Source: Cytobacillus gottheilii (GTDB lineage Bacteria > Bacillota > Bacilli > Bacillales > Cytobacillaceae). From it: 64,000 nucleotides of DNA. The position numbers and the translations under genes are program-made. Each line of letters opens with the position of its first letter. The stretch's first letter is position 1. Where the stretch lies: NCBI RefSeq assembly GCF_001636345.1, contig NZ_KV440945.1:3429354-3493353 (forward strand), written 5' to 3'. The notes below the pieces were generated by a model. It saw only the letters and a program-made list of their open reading frames with translations. It was not told where the DNA came from and searched no databases. Positions 53,683-62,396 of the stretch are shown here, piece by piece.

Positions 53683-53720
53683 AAAAAGCTTACAGAATCT
53701 AGGTCTGTAAGCTTTTTTCT
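53683..53720. terminator. Intrinsic terminator after the padR-DUF2812 operon
   Basis: AAAAAAGCTTACAGA and TCTGTAAGCTTTTTT form a perfect 15-bp stem with T runs in both directions. Confidence 0.93.
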
Positions 53721-53726
53721 TCTATA

Positions 53727-54377
53727 TTATTTCTTGCCCTGCCTGTACAAATCAACAGTCTTAAATCCTTTAGATAAGATCTCGACCATTTGTGCCTGTC
53801 GGCTGTCACGCGTTTTCTGCTGCTTTGCTGAAAAGATATACCGTGCCCAATCCCGCTTATAGCCTGGTGTTAACGATTGATAAAAACCTAACTCATCAGG
53901 ATGATCGGTCAGCAGTTTTTCTACATCTTGTATCTGATCTTCGTAATCCGCCACACATTGGCTTGCAGCGGAGGATTTTTTCGCTTTCTTCTTTTCACGT
54001 TTCAATCCAATCACCGTAAAAACATCATCCATGCTTACCATCCGAGCAAACTTGATATCACTGTCATCCACATAGCCATCCTCTCCAACCATCATGGCCG
54101 GAAAGATCTCATCACGGTGTATGTGCGTATCAAACCGCTTATTCCCTTTTTTCGGATAAGCAAAAAACAAATACCCTTCTTCAACTAATTGCCCCTCTTG
54201 AATGATACGATTTGTATGCTCAACCATTTGATTGATAGACTCTATAAAAATAAAAATCGCATCATGATCTCCGGTCAGCTCAGTCTTGAAGCCGTTAAAT
54301 AAATCATAGTCTTCCGGCTGATTTAGCACCGTTAGATTGTTGTATTTGGTTAGGTTTAATTTATCAAGGATTGTCAT
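53727..54377 (-). CDS. YdeI/OmpD-associated family protein
   Basis: 216 residues. The N-terminal 130 residues are an alpha/beta domain with no name I can give; the C-terminal part (about 165-215) is the YdeI/OmdA motif (PGYKRDWARYIFSAKQQKTRDSRQAQMVEIL-like). Members are linked to bacteriocin protection in other bacteria; relevance here is inferred. Ribosome site AAGGAG and ATG 54377. Confidence 0.8.
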   Translation of the reverse strand: MTILDKLNLTKYNNLTVLNQPEDYDLFNGFKTELTGDHDAIFIFIESINQMVEHTNRIIQEGQLVEEGYLFFAYPKKGNKRFDTHIHRDEIFPAMMVGEDGYVDDSDIKFARMVSMDDVFTVIGLKREKKKAKKSSAASQCVADYEDQIQDVEKLLTDHPDELGFYQSLTPGYKRDWARYIFSAKQQKTRDSRQAQMVEILSKGFKTVDLYRQGKK

Positions 54378-54454
54378 TATGATATTACTCCTTTTAGACG
54401 TTTATGTAGATACTGCTGGGGAGGAAATTTACGTAGGCGTTGGCGCTTATGTTC

Positions 54455-54610
54455 CTTTCGGCTCTCTTTTCGTTTGCTGACGGGCACTTTGCTTGATCTT
54501 TAGTTCCCCTCAGCTCTCTTTTCGCTTGCTGACGGGCACTTTGCCGGCTCTTTAGTTCCCGCCAGCTCTCTTTTCACTTGCCCACGGGCACTTTGCCGGC
54601 TCTTATCTCC
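54455..54610. repeat. Three tandem copies of a ~52-bp repeat
   Basis: GCTCTCTTTTCG begins the units at 54461, 54513 and 54565 (period 52). Each contains TTGCTGACGGGCACTTTGC or the CTTGCCCACGGGCACTTTGC variant. They diverge at a few positions. The array is gene-free and starts about 75 bp upstream of the YdeI-like start codon. Confidence 0.9.
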
Positions 54611-54619
54611 CCGAAATCT

Positions 54620-55166
54620 TCTATGCTAATGATTATACAGTGCTCCGTATCTATAACTCAATACTACTATTGTTTGCACATACATCACTCGGCTAAGCTG
54701 CGACCTTCAATCCTTTATCATGTTGTTTCTCCAAAAGGTCTAGGAATGAATAAGCGGAGAAATTCCGGTTATTTTGAAATAAAGGCCTCAAATAGCAAAA
54801 ATAAAGGGAGAAATTCCGGCTATCTTCAAAAAATGAACCGAATTTTAATGACTTTGTCCATTTAAGCGGAAAAACTCCTCTTATTTAGAGGAAAATATAG
54901 CTATTTCTCTAAATAGGCGGAATTCTTCCCTCTATTTTCACGAAAACTCAATACATTATAAAAGACGAAAGACACCATCACAAAACTGGCCCAAGCATTT
55001 TGTCCTTCTCTACATAAAGAAAGGATTCAATCCCCCTTCTCTCTCCTTCAAAACGAAACTACCTAATTCCATCAACTGTCTATATTACCCCCTCCCCTAT
55101 ATAGTAAAGCACAAAATAAATAATGCCCTAAATCACCAAAGATTCAGGACACCTTATAACCTATTA
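54620..55166. other. Gene-free stretch with GCGGA/TTCC motifs
   Basis: No credible gene. Within 54745-54935 AGCGGAGAAATTCCGG, GGGAGAAATTCCGG, AGCGGAAAAACTCCTC and GGCGGAATTCTTCC recur about 40-60 bp apart. Nothing else recognisable between 54936 and 55166 apart from the 3' end region of the vWA gene. Confidence 0.6.
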
Positions 55167-55805
55167 TCATTTACTCCGCTCAGTAAAATCCCGTTCAATT
55201 CCCTCTTTCCAGCTAGGATCAATCCCTTTACCATACCGTACGCTCAATACTGCCTCGCTCAGGATTTCATAATTTAGTTTCGTACCTTCTCCATCAGCAT
55301 GGTAATCCACGGCAAAATCTTTATCAATGCCAAAGTACCCAGCAGTTTCAACGGCATTAATATTGGCTCCGAGAAAAATAAAGGTCCAGTCATATTTTTC
55401 TTTCTGATGCTGAATCATTTTTTTCACTTGTTCAGAGGTGAATTCCCGGCTGGCATTTTCCATTCCATCTGTGGTAATCACAAAGAGGACATGATCTGCA
55501 CGCTCTTTCTTCTTCTGCTCTTGAACAGTTTTTTGAATCGAAAACCCGATCGCATCAATTAATGCGGTCGTCCCGCTTACTTCATAATCGCTTTCTGTTA
55601 GTTTTTTTATATTTTTTACAGAAACGCGGTCATGTAATAATTCATATCCATTGTTGAATAATACGGTCGTTACAAACGCCTCTCCTTCAGCTTTTTTCTG
55701 CTTTTTCAACATCGAATTATAGCCGCCAATCGTGTCTGCCTCGAGCCCTGCCATTGATCCGCTTTTGTCTAAAATAAATACAACTTCAGTTACTTTGTTT
55801 TTCAT
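55167..55805 (-). CDS. von Willebrand factor A domain protein (TerY-like)
   Basis: 212 residues, one vWA domain with the MIDAS motif FILDKSGSM (DxSxS, about residues 11-18), Thr near 78 in SGTTALIDA and FVITTDGMENAS for the third metal-ligand Asp. No signal peptide or membrane helix, so cytoplasmic; similar to TerY-type tellurite/stress vWA proteins. It lies about 80 bp from the macro-domain gene on the same strand. Confidence 0.87.
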   Translation of the reverse strand: MKNKVTEVVFILDKSGSMAGLEADTIGGYNSMLKKQKKAEGEAFVTTVLFNNGYELLHDRVSVKNIKKLTESDYEVSGTTALIDAIGFSIQKTVQEQKKKERADHVLFVITTDGMENASREFTSEQVKKMIQHQKEKYDWTFIFLGANINAVETAGYFGIDKDFAVDYHADGEGTKLNYEILSEAVLSVRYGKGIDPSWKEGIERDFTERSK

Positions 55806-55882
55806 GTTTAATACCCTCCTTATCTATAATGGAAGGATATCAAGTTTTCAAAATGAAGTGGTCGCTTCAAAAGCGACATTTT

Positions 55883-56878
55883 CTAAGCACCGAGCAAAGG
55901 CTGATCAAATCGAAATAATGCTTCATTGATTTCATGGATATCATACTTCTGCTGGGTGATAAAAAATTTCACGATTACATCAAATTTACTGCTGTGTGAC
56001 AAAGTATATCCTGCTGCTGACAGCAGAGCATTGGTTTCATCTTCATCCAGCTCCAGAGCGATCGCAAAGGCGATAGCGGTTTTCTTTTTCGGATTATAAC
56101 TGTCTTCCTTGCGGATCTTTGAAAACAGACGGCGATCAATATTTGCTCTTTTATAAGCATCCACATCGCTTATTCCTCTTTCGTCAATGAGGCGAAGCAG
56201 GCGTGCCGAAAACGATTCATCGAGTTCATCAATTAACTGCATTAGACTGCTTTCTTCAATATCCTCACTTTGCTTAACATAATCATGCTCTCTAAGTTGT
56301 TCCGTTACAAAGCGTGCTTCTCTGCCCTCATAGAGAGCACTAGCTTCCTCCACATAATACTCATCAATATATTCCTGAATGGAATGAAAAAGCTTCTGAC
56401 TCAGGCCAAACGATTGCTGATCAAATACAACTAAATAAACATGCATTTCATGCTGCATTAAAAAGGTGCTGATGGCCGAAATGGCAATTTGCAGAGCCTC
56501 TTCTTTAGGAAATCCGTATATTCCTGTTGAAATCAGTGGAAATGCAATGGACTTACATTGATATGTATGTGCCAGTTCTAATGATTGCTTATAAGAATTC
56601 CGCAGCAATTCTGCTTCCCGCTGTATACCGCCCTTCCAAATGGGACCAGGTGTATGGATAATATATTTGGCAGGCAGCTTAAATCCATTGGTTATCACGG
56701 CTTCCCCGACTGCACATCCCCCGATTTTGTCGCATGCTTCTGTTAACTCCTCAACTCCGGCTGCTTGAAAAATAGCACCGCAAACACCGCCGCCCATTTG
56801 CAATTTCTTATTGGCTGCATTGACGATGGCATCTACATTCATGACTGTAAGATCCTGGCGAACGATTTCCAAAGGCAT
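55883..56878 (-). CDS. Macro-domain protein with C-terminal helical (XRE-like) region
   Basis: 331 residues from ATG 56878 after AAGGAG. Residues 1-165 are a macro (ADP-ribose binding) domain: DAIVNAANKKLQMGGGVCGAIF, GGCAVGEAVIT, FPLISTGIYGFPKEEA. Residues ~235-331 are helical with DAYKRANIDRRLFSKIRKE and KKKTAIAFAIALELDEDETNALL, like an XRE-type domain without evident full recognition helix. Substrate ADP-ribosyl group or nucleic acid unknown. Confidence 0.88.
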   Translation of the reverse strand: MPLEIVRQDLTVMNVDAIVNAANKKLQMGGGVCGAIFQAAGVEELTEACDKIGGCAVGEAVITNGFKLPAKYIIHTPGPIWKGGIQREAELLRNSYKQSLELAHTYQCKSIAFPLISTGIYGFPKEEALQIAISAISTFLMQHEMHVYLVVFDQQSFGLSQKLFHSIQEYIDEYYVEEASALYEGREARFVTEQLREHDYVKQSEDIEESSLMQLIDELDESFSARLLRLIDERGISDVDAYKRANIDRRLFSKIRKEDSYNPKKKTAIAFAIALELDEDETNALLSAAGYTLSHSSKFDVIVKFFITQQKYDIHEINEALFRFDQPLLGA

Positions 56879-56989
56879 AAATGAAACTCCTTTTTTTACT
56901 AAAAGCATAGCATCGACACTGCTCTGGGACAACAGCATTCTGGGGACATAAAAAAGGAACCTATTTTGATCAATAGATTCCTCTGAAAC

Positions 56990-57526
56990 TTAAAACGCCA
57001 TCTTATTCTCTTTTCCAGTATGAATACGATGAATAATCAGTGCTGCAATCATTTGAATAATCGTTTTCGCCAATATTTGACCAACAATTGCTGCCGGCAC
57101 TGCTTCCCATGGGAGCATGTTTGCACCTAATGGACTTAAGCCGATTACAACAAACACAACTGAATCCAGCAAGCCGCCGACAACACCGCTGTAGAAAACA
57201 CGCCATGCAAATGGCAGCTTTAAACGCGTATAGATTTCCGTATCAGCTGTTTCTGCAATTAAGAACGAAATAGCGGATGCAACCACAATCATCAATGTAT
57301 CTCCAAGCAGGAATGACACGATTCCAGACAGGATTAATGCTGTAAAAATAAATAAGTACGTCTTTGATCTTCCATATTTATTTTGGACAAGATCACGGAA
57401 AATAAAGGTCGCTCCAATAAACAGCGTACCCATAGGGATCATGAAAATCCCTACAGCCAATGGCGCAAATTTAGCTGTTACCACATTGGCAATAACAATA
57501 GATAATAAATACAATAAAATTCTCAT
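56990..57526 (-). CDS. yhhQ: Queuosine precursor transporter (YhhQ/VUT family)
   Basis: 178 residues, six membrane helices, with the VUT-family pattern GTLFIGATFIFRDLVQNKYGRSKTYL and IYTRLKLPFAWRVFYSG. Family members import queuosine precursors such as preQ0/preQ1. The preQ1-I riboswitch in the leader supports this. Start ATG 57526 after GGAGGAG. Helices are typical in number and length. Confidence 0.93.
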   Translation of the reverse strand: MRILLYLLSIVIANVVTAKFAPLAVGIFMIPMGTLFIGATFIFRDLVQNKYGRSKTYLFIFTALILSGIVSFLLGDTLMIVVASAISFLIAETADTEIYTRLKLPFAWRVFYSGVVGGLLDSVVFVVIGLSPLGANMLPWEAVPAAIVGQILAKTIIQMIAALIIHRIHTGKENKMAF

Positions 57527-57573
57527 GTATACTCCTCCTGATGCTACAGTTTTATATGATAACCGAACGAAAA

Positions 57574-57617
57574 AAGACCTCCCAGCAAAGTTCTACAGAA
57601 CTTCACAGAGAGGCCTA
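57574..57617 (-). terminator. Second leader terminator in front of yhhQ
   Basis: On the minus strand AGGCCTCTC(T)GTGAAGTTC and GAACTTTGCTGGGAGGTC pair around UGUA, followed by TTTTTT. It lies between the riboswitch-linked terminator and the gene, an extra checkpoint or the real expression platform. Confidence 0.75.
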
Positions 57618-57631
57618 GACAATCTTTCTAT

Positions 57632-57709
57632 CAAAAAAATAAAAAGCTGTGACCACATGGACACAGCAATCCATAGTTTTTTATAGAGGGTTTAAGCTAG
57701 GAACCTCTC
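57632..57709 (-). promoter_or_regulatory. preQ1-I riboswitch with linked terminator
   Basis: On the minus strand AGAGGTTCCTAGC, AACCCTCTATAAAAAACTA matches the compact preQ1 class I aptamer (hairpin plus A-rich tail pseudoknot) at 57673-57707. Directly after it GCTGTG...CACAGC followed by TTTTTATTTTTTT (57632-57666) is an intrinsic terminator. preQ1 binding should favour termination. Confidence 0.93.
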
Positions 57710-57773
57710 CCGATCGGGTTATGCAATTGAGTTTAATATTATCTTATGGGACAGAGGTCTGTCAATGAAAATT

Positions 57774-58409
57774 TCAAGTAGCAACCTCTTCCTCTAACTG
57801 AATCAATATCTCTTCTCCTAACTCTCCGTCTTTTATTTTTATATGTCCTGCTGACGAAAAATCCTTTGGCATTAGTCCGTTTAACGGCATGGAAAACGAC
57901 GTGATCCCTAATGTTAAATAAGTTTCTGCGATCAACTTGCTGCAGGTGTAATCATTCCTTTTTGAAGTAATATGAAACATTCTGCCTTCAATTACTTCTT
58001 CAATCATTGACCATTCACTTGGATTGGGGATTCCATGCACGCTTTTGATATAGTCATAGAGCTTTTGATCATCGATTTTGTTTTTCATAGTTAAGGTGCG
58101 CACGGCATATTCCGGTGCCACGTAGGGTTCTACATCCTGGCCGTACGTTTTAAGCCGATCCAGCAGTTTGACAACCTTTGGTCCTGTCTCATGATCATGA
58201 AACCATTCATCCTCCAGATTTACAAGGGCGGTCGATTCAAAGAAATAAACCTCACCATCTGGATCAGGACGCACCACCATCCCCACATGCGACCATTTGT
58301 TGTGCTCCAGCTTTTCCACTAACTTGCTCATCTCATATTTTCCGCTGAATAAAATTAAATCGCCTGTTTTTAATAATGGCAAAAGTTGATCATACGTTTC
58401 TGTTTTCAT
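57774..58409 (-). CDS. Permuted papain-like (YiiX/YaeF, C92-type) amidohydrolase-fold protein
   Basis: 211 residues. LLKTGDLILFSG at the start, catalytic-type His41 in KWSHVGMVV and Cys156 in RNDYTCSKLIAETY match the circularly permuted NlpC/P60 (YiiX) fold. No signal peptide. Substrate unknown; could cleave amide bonds in peptidoglycan-like or lipid substrates. Divergent from the diguanylate cyclase gene. Confidence 0.85.
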   Translation of the reverse strand: MKTETYDQLLPLLKTGDLILFSGKYEMSKLVEKLEHNKWSHVGMVVRPDPDGEVYFFESTALVNLEDEWFHDHETGPKVVKLLDRLKTYGQDVEPYVAPEYAVRTLTMKNKIDDQKLYDYIKSVHGIPNPSEWSMIEEVIEGRMFHITSKRNDYTCSKLIAETYLTLGITSFSMPLNGLMPKDFSSAGHIKIKDGELGEEILIQLEEEVAT

Positions 58410-58494
58410 GACATTCCGCCTAAAATAATATGCTAAAATTTGACACTATCATGTTATAATGATACCAATATTTCATGAAACGGGAGTCAATTCA

Positions 58495-60681
58495 ATGAAA
58501 CCAGTTTTCAAAAAATATCACTACTTTGTTCTCATTGTCCTTTTTACATTGTTCTTTCCTATTTCAGCCTCTTATGCTGAAGCAAATCCGGTGAACGTCG
58601 GCAATGATTTTACGGAAAAGGACATGACCTCCCAAATACTTGTGTATGTTGATTCAAACGATCTTACTCCAGATCAAATTCTCGAAAGGCAGGATCAATT
58701 TGTTCCCTTCAGTCAGGCGGATATCGATGGGGATATTGCCGATTTGGATTATTGGATCAAGATCGATATGCAAAATACAAGTGACCGCGATAAAGAGCTG
58801 CTGCTCGAAATTCAAAAGCCGCATTTAAGCTTGGTTTCCTTGTATAGTGAAAATAATGACAGCCTTAATTTACAAGAAACGATCGGCTACAGCCTGCCAT
58901 TTGATGAGAGAATCATAAAACATCGCAATCTCGTTTTTCCGCTTCACCTAGATTCATCTGAAGACATACATACCTATTATTTAAAAATTGAAACTGATAG
59001 TTTCTTTCAGGCACCGATCACACTTTGGAATTATGTATCATTTTCAGCAAACCATTCTGATTCGCAAATGCTGTTTGGTCTTTTTTACGGCATTATGATT
59101 GCCATGATGATTTATAATAGTTTTCTATTTCTCTCGCTAAGAGAAAAAACGTACTTATATTATATCTTGTTTATTGCTGGTTTTACGATCCTGCAGGCGA
59201 TTTGGGATGGATATGCGTTTGAGTGGCTGTGGGGCGATTATCCTTGGTGGGCACTCCGGTCTAATTCATTTTTTATTCTTTTTGCTGCGCTGTTTGGATT
59301 ACTGTTTACGAAGCATTTCCTGCAGCTGAAAGGCATTGCACCAAGACTCTATAAAATGGTCCATGTATTTACGATCATTTGTGCTTTTACATTAATCATT
59401 CCTTTCGTTTTACCTATCGGAATGGCCACAATGGTTAGTACAATTATTGCTACCCTCTTTGCCCTTTTTGTCATCTTAATTGTCATAAAAGTGCGACTGC
59501 GAACACGGGAAGCCAAGTTTTATATTGCAGCATGGTCGCTTTTGTTAATAGGCATCTTACTCAATCTGATGGCTGCTTATCAGATTCTGCCGCTCAATGC
59601 ATTGACCTTATATGCACCAAAAATTGGCGCAATGGTAGAAGTCCTTGTTCTTTCATTAGGTCTTGCTGACAAGATTAAACGTGTCACGCTTGAAAAAGAG
59701 ATGGAGTCAAAGAAATATTACATGCAGACACTGATGCAGAATTTCTTTAAGCAGATGTCCAGTGTGAAAGAACATACTCTGCTGGCGGAAAATGGACTTT
59801 ACACGCTCTTGTACCTGACAAAGCTGGAAAAAGGATTCTATTTGCAGAAAAAGAATGCAGCATGGGAAGTGATCGTTCAGCATGGCGATTTATCTCTTGA
59901 TGACAGCTTTCATATTGACGATCAATATCTATCAAGAATCATCTATGCAACTGATATCACGCCCAGTTCTTTTGGCGTTCAGGATACATTTGGCACGTTC
60001 TTGTCTATTCCGATTGTTTGTGAGAATCATACAGGTCTTCTTATTGTCTGTGGCGAGGATCAGGATCAAATTGACCCCTATCAGAAGGAGAAAATGATTC
60101 CTTATTTCCAGGATCAATTTACCGTTTTAATGGACAATCTTATGAATTATACATCATTTAAAGAGTCGGCTATGTACGACCATCTTACAAATGTATTAAA
60201 CCGCAAGTACTTTTTAGAAAAAGCAAATATGCTGGTAAAAGAGGCACAGAAAGCGGAGCAAGAGGTTAGTATTCTACTAATTGACATTGATCACTTTAAA
60301 CGTGTCAATGATACATACGGTCATACGATTGGAGATCAGGCCATTATCTTTGTTGCCAATCGAATCGTGGATACCTTTAAGGATTATGGGTTTGTCGGCA
60401 GATATGGTGGCGAAGAATTTATAGTAGTCACTAGCCATGTCAAAGAACAGGAAGTTCTCAATGTGGCCAATGAATTGAGGAAGTCACTGCATTCACATCC
60501 GCTTTTCTTAAATCGAAATCAAGCTCTGTCTTTAACAGTCAGCATTGGCGTTAGTGTTCACAAAGGAAACAGCATTACTTCCATCAAGGATATGATTCTG
60601 GAAGCTGATGAATGTTTGTACCGAGCTAAAAATGCAGGACGAGACCGAGTTATGCTAAACACGGAAATGAAGGTCAGATAA
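58495..60681 (+). CDS. Diguanylate cyclase with 7TMR-DISM sensor
   Basis: 728 residues from ATG 58495 after GGGAG. Signal peptide (about 1-28), extracellular 7TMR-DISMED2 domain (~30-175), seven membrane helices (~185-400), a GAF-like linker (~420-550) and a GGDEF domain (~560-728) with GRYGGEEF (GGEEF 638-642). The cyclase signature is intact, so it should make c-di-GMP. No RxxD inhibitory site is seen five residues before GGEEF (the bases read DTFKDYGFVGRY). Confidence 0.93.
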   Translation: MKPVFKKYHYFVLIVLFTLFFPISASYAEANPVNVGNDFTEKDMTSQILVYVDSNDLTPDQILERQDQFVPFSQADIDGDIADLDYWIKIDMQNTSDRDKELLLEIQKPHLSLVSLYSENNDSLNLQETIGYSLPFDERIIKHRNLVFPLHLDSSEDIHTYYLKIETDSFFQAPITLWNYVSFSANHSDSQMLFGLFYGIMIAMMIYNSFLFLSLREKTYLYYILFIAGFTILQAIWDGYAFEWLWGDYPWWALRSNSFFILFAALFGLLFTKHFLQLKGIAPRLYKMVHVFTIICAFTLIIPFVLPIGMATMVSTIIATLFALFVILIVIKVRLRTREAKFYIAAWSLLLIGILLNLMAAYQILPLNALTLYAPKIGAMVEVLVLSLGLADKIKRVTLEKEMESKKYYMQTLMQNFFKQMSSVKEHTLLAENGLYTLLYLTKLEKGFYLQKKNAAWEVIVQHGDLSLDDSFHIDDQYLSRIIYATDITPSSFGVQDTFGTFLSIPIVCENHTGLLIVCGEDQDQIDPYQKEKMIPYFQDQFTVLMDNLMNYTSFKESAMYDHLTNVLNRKYFLEKANMLVKEAQKAEQEVSILLIDIDHFKRVNDTYGHTIGDQAIIFVANRIVDTFKDYGFVGRYGGEEFIVVTSHVKEQEVLNVANELRKSLHSHPLFLNRNQALSLTVSIGVSVHKGNSITSIKDMILEADECLYRAKNAGRDRVMLNTEMKVR

Positions 60682-60686
60682 TGCTA

Positions 60687-60713
60687 GGTGGCTGAAGATC
60701 TCAGCCACCTTTT
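60687..60713 (+). terminator. Intrinsic terminator after the diguanylate cyclase gene
   Basis: AGGTGGCTGA, short loop, TCAGCCACCTTTT forms a GC-rich stem; the convergent aldo/keto reductase gene ends just after it. Confidence 0.9.
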
Positions 60714-60718
60714 CTCTT

Positions 60719-61570
60719 TTAAATAATATCCAAAGGCATTTTTCGTGTAGGTTTCGGAAATACCTCATCAAGTCTGTGTAGATCGTCATCAGTTAAGGGG
60801 ATACCAGCTGCTGCAGCATTTGCCCGTACATGTTCTTCCTGCACTGCTTTAGGAATCGCCAGGCAATTGCCTGCCCGTATGGTCCATGCTAAAGCAATTT
60901 GCAAAGGCTCAGCATTATACTTTTCTGCAATCTCCTTTATGACTGGATCTGTTAACAGCTGCTGTCTTAAGGAACCACCCTGTGCGAGTGGACTATAGGC
61001 CATAATCGGCATATTATGCTCATGCTGCCACGGAACCAAATCATAATCAATTCCACGAGAACCTAAATGATAGAGCACTTGATTGGTCATACAATTTTGG
61101 CCGTTCTCTGTACTCCATAGCTCTTTCATATCCGCTGTATCAAAATTCGATACGCCCCACCTCGCAATTTTTCCATCCTTCTTAAGCTTCTCCATTCCTT
61201 CAATGGTTTCTGCTAAAGGGACAGAACCTCTCCAGTGTAAAAGATATAAATCGAGATGATCCGTTCCCAGCCGTTTTAAACTGTTTTCACATGCTCTTTC
61301 AATAGAATTCAATCCAGCATTATGCGGATAAACTTTGGATACTAAGAAAACATCGTCTTTTCTTCCTTTGAGCGCTTCGCCAACAACCAGCTCCGCTCCT
61401 CCTTCAGCATACATTTCCGCCGTATCAATGACATTCATGCCTAACTCAATGCCAAGCTGCAGTGCTTTGACTTCCTTTGATTTCATTTGTGAATTTTCAC
61501 CCATATACCATGTGCCTTGTCCCACACTTGGCAGCGATGTTCCGTCGGGTAAAGTGATGGTTTTGCTCAT
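60719..61570 (-). CDS. Aldo/keto reductase (YeaE-like)
   Basis: About 283 residues from ATG 61570 after AAAGG (three in-frame starts cluster there). Aldo/keto reductase residues: Asp in MNVIDTAEMYAEG, the Tyr six residues on, Lys in FLVSKVYPHN and His in YLLHWRGS; IPKAVQEEHV near the C-terminus. Reduces aldehydes or ketones with NAD(P)H; substrate unknown. Different subfamily from the YvgN-like gene at 21 kb. Confidence 0.9.
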   Translation of the reverse strand: MSKTITLPDGTSLPSVGQGTWYMGENSQMKSKEVKALQLGIELGMNVIDTAEMYAEGGAELVVGEALKGRKDDVFLVSKVYPHNAGLNSIERACENSLKRLGTDHLDLYLLHWRGSVPLAETIEGMEKLKKDGKIARWGVSNFDTADMKELWSTENGQNCMTNQVLYHLGSRGIDYDLVPWQHEHNMPIMAYSPLAQGGSLRQQLLTDPVIKEIAEKYNAEPLQIALAWTIRAGNCLAIPKAVQEEHVRANAAAAGIPLTDDDLHRLDEVFPKPTRKMPLDII

Positions 61571-61801
61571 TGTCATCAACCTTTCCTTTTATTTTTTATC
61601 ATACAGGATTGAATGAAAAATTTCATATTAACGCATGAGATGTAACAGAATCTTCTAAATACAATCGGATTATATTTGTAAAGTAAAACTGACTAAATAC
61701 GATATTAATGCTCTTAATAGTTATAAATCTCCAGCGGCCTATTAAACCTTTAAGGCCATGTCAAATTACGATATAATGAATTCTAGGAGGAGGTGAACCT
61801 A

Positions 61802-62125
61802 ATGGAAGAGAAAATCTATCATCTACTGCTGCAGATGCAGAGCGATATGAAGGATATGCAGAGTGATATGAAGGTTATGCAAAGTGATATGAAGGTTATG
61901 CGAAGTGATATCAAAGGGATGAATACAGACATTAAAGGAATAGACTCTAGACTTATAAGAGTTGAAGATACGGTAAACAGAATTGAAGTTTCTCAAACGG
62001 AAGACGGTGTCGGAATCCTGCAACATCAAAAAAAGAAAACAGATTTAGATCATGATTTTTTAAACAGCAAGATTAATACACTCGAACGTAAGGTTTACCA
62101 AATTGAACGCCAACTGGATAATTAA
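61802..62125 (+). CDS. Repeat-rich coiled-coil protein, 107 residues
   Basis: Start ATG 61802 after GGAGGTG. Residues 12-46 are five seven-residue repeats (MQSDMKD/V), encoded by 21-bp DNA repeats (61835-61939). The rest is a helical coil with heptad spacing (RLIRVEDTVNRIEVSQTEDG...INTLERKVYQIERQLDN). Probably a trimeric or parallel coil scaffold; no family name recognised. The identical 21-bp units allow rapid length change by slippage. Confidence 0.82.
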   Translation: MEEKIYHLLLQMQSDMKDMQSDMKVMQSDMKVMRSDIKGMNTDIKGIDSRLIRVEDTVNRIEVSQTEDGVGILQHQKKKTDLDHDFLNSKINTLERKVYQIERQLDN

Positions 62126-62126
62126 T

Positions 62127-62155
62127 CAAGCTCCTTTAGAAGGTGCTTTTTTTTT
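62127..62155 (+). terminator. Intrinsic terminator after the coiled-coil gene
   Basis: AGCTCCTT, TAG, AAGGTGCT followed by TTTTTTT; two G-U/T mismatches. The following 62156-62396 contains no gene and presumably the ATPase promoter. Confidence 0.75.
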
Positions 62156-62396
62156 ATTTTCAAGGCGATTATTTTCCTTTGCAATCTTCTTAATTTGGTA
62201 CACCATCCAGAATACATAATAAAATGGTTCTATTACCCTTTTCTATTGAAACACGAATTCCTCCTTCACCCTTTTACATTTTCTTAATAATTCTTTTAGT
62301 TTATTGCTCTTTTTTTATCCCTTCCCTTTCTGTTTAAATAAAAGCATGAAAAGGGAATAGGATACGAATAATAGTGGAAAGGAAAGGAGCCATATA

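Noticed and set aside
54455..54610. CRISPR-like array
   Set aside because: The 52-bp units are directly contiguous, without unique spacers, and no cas genes are near.
54578..54865. 95-codon frame in the gap before the vWA gene
   Set aside because: Composition like the flanking repeats, no ribosome site, no recognisable protein pattern.
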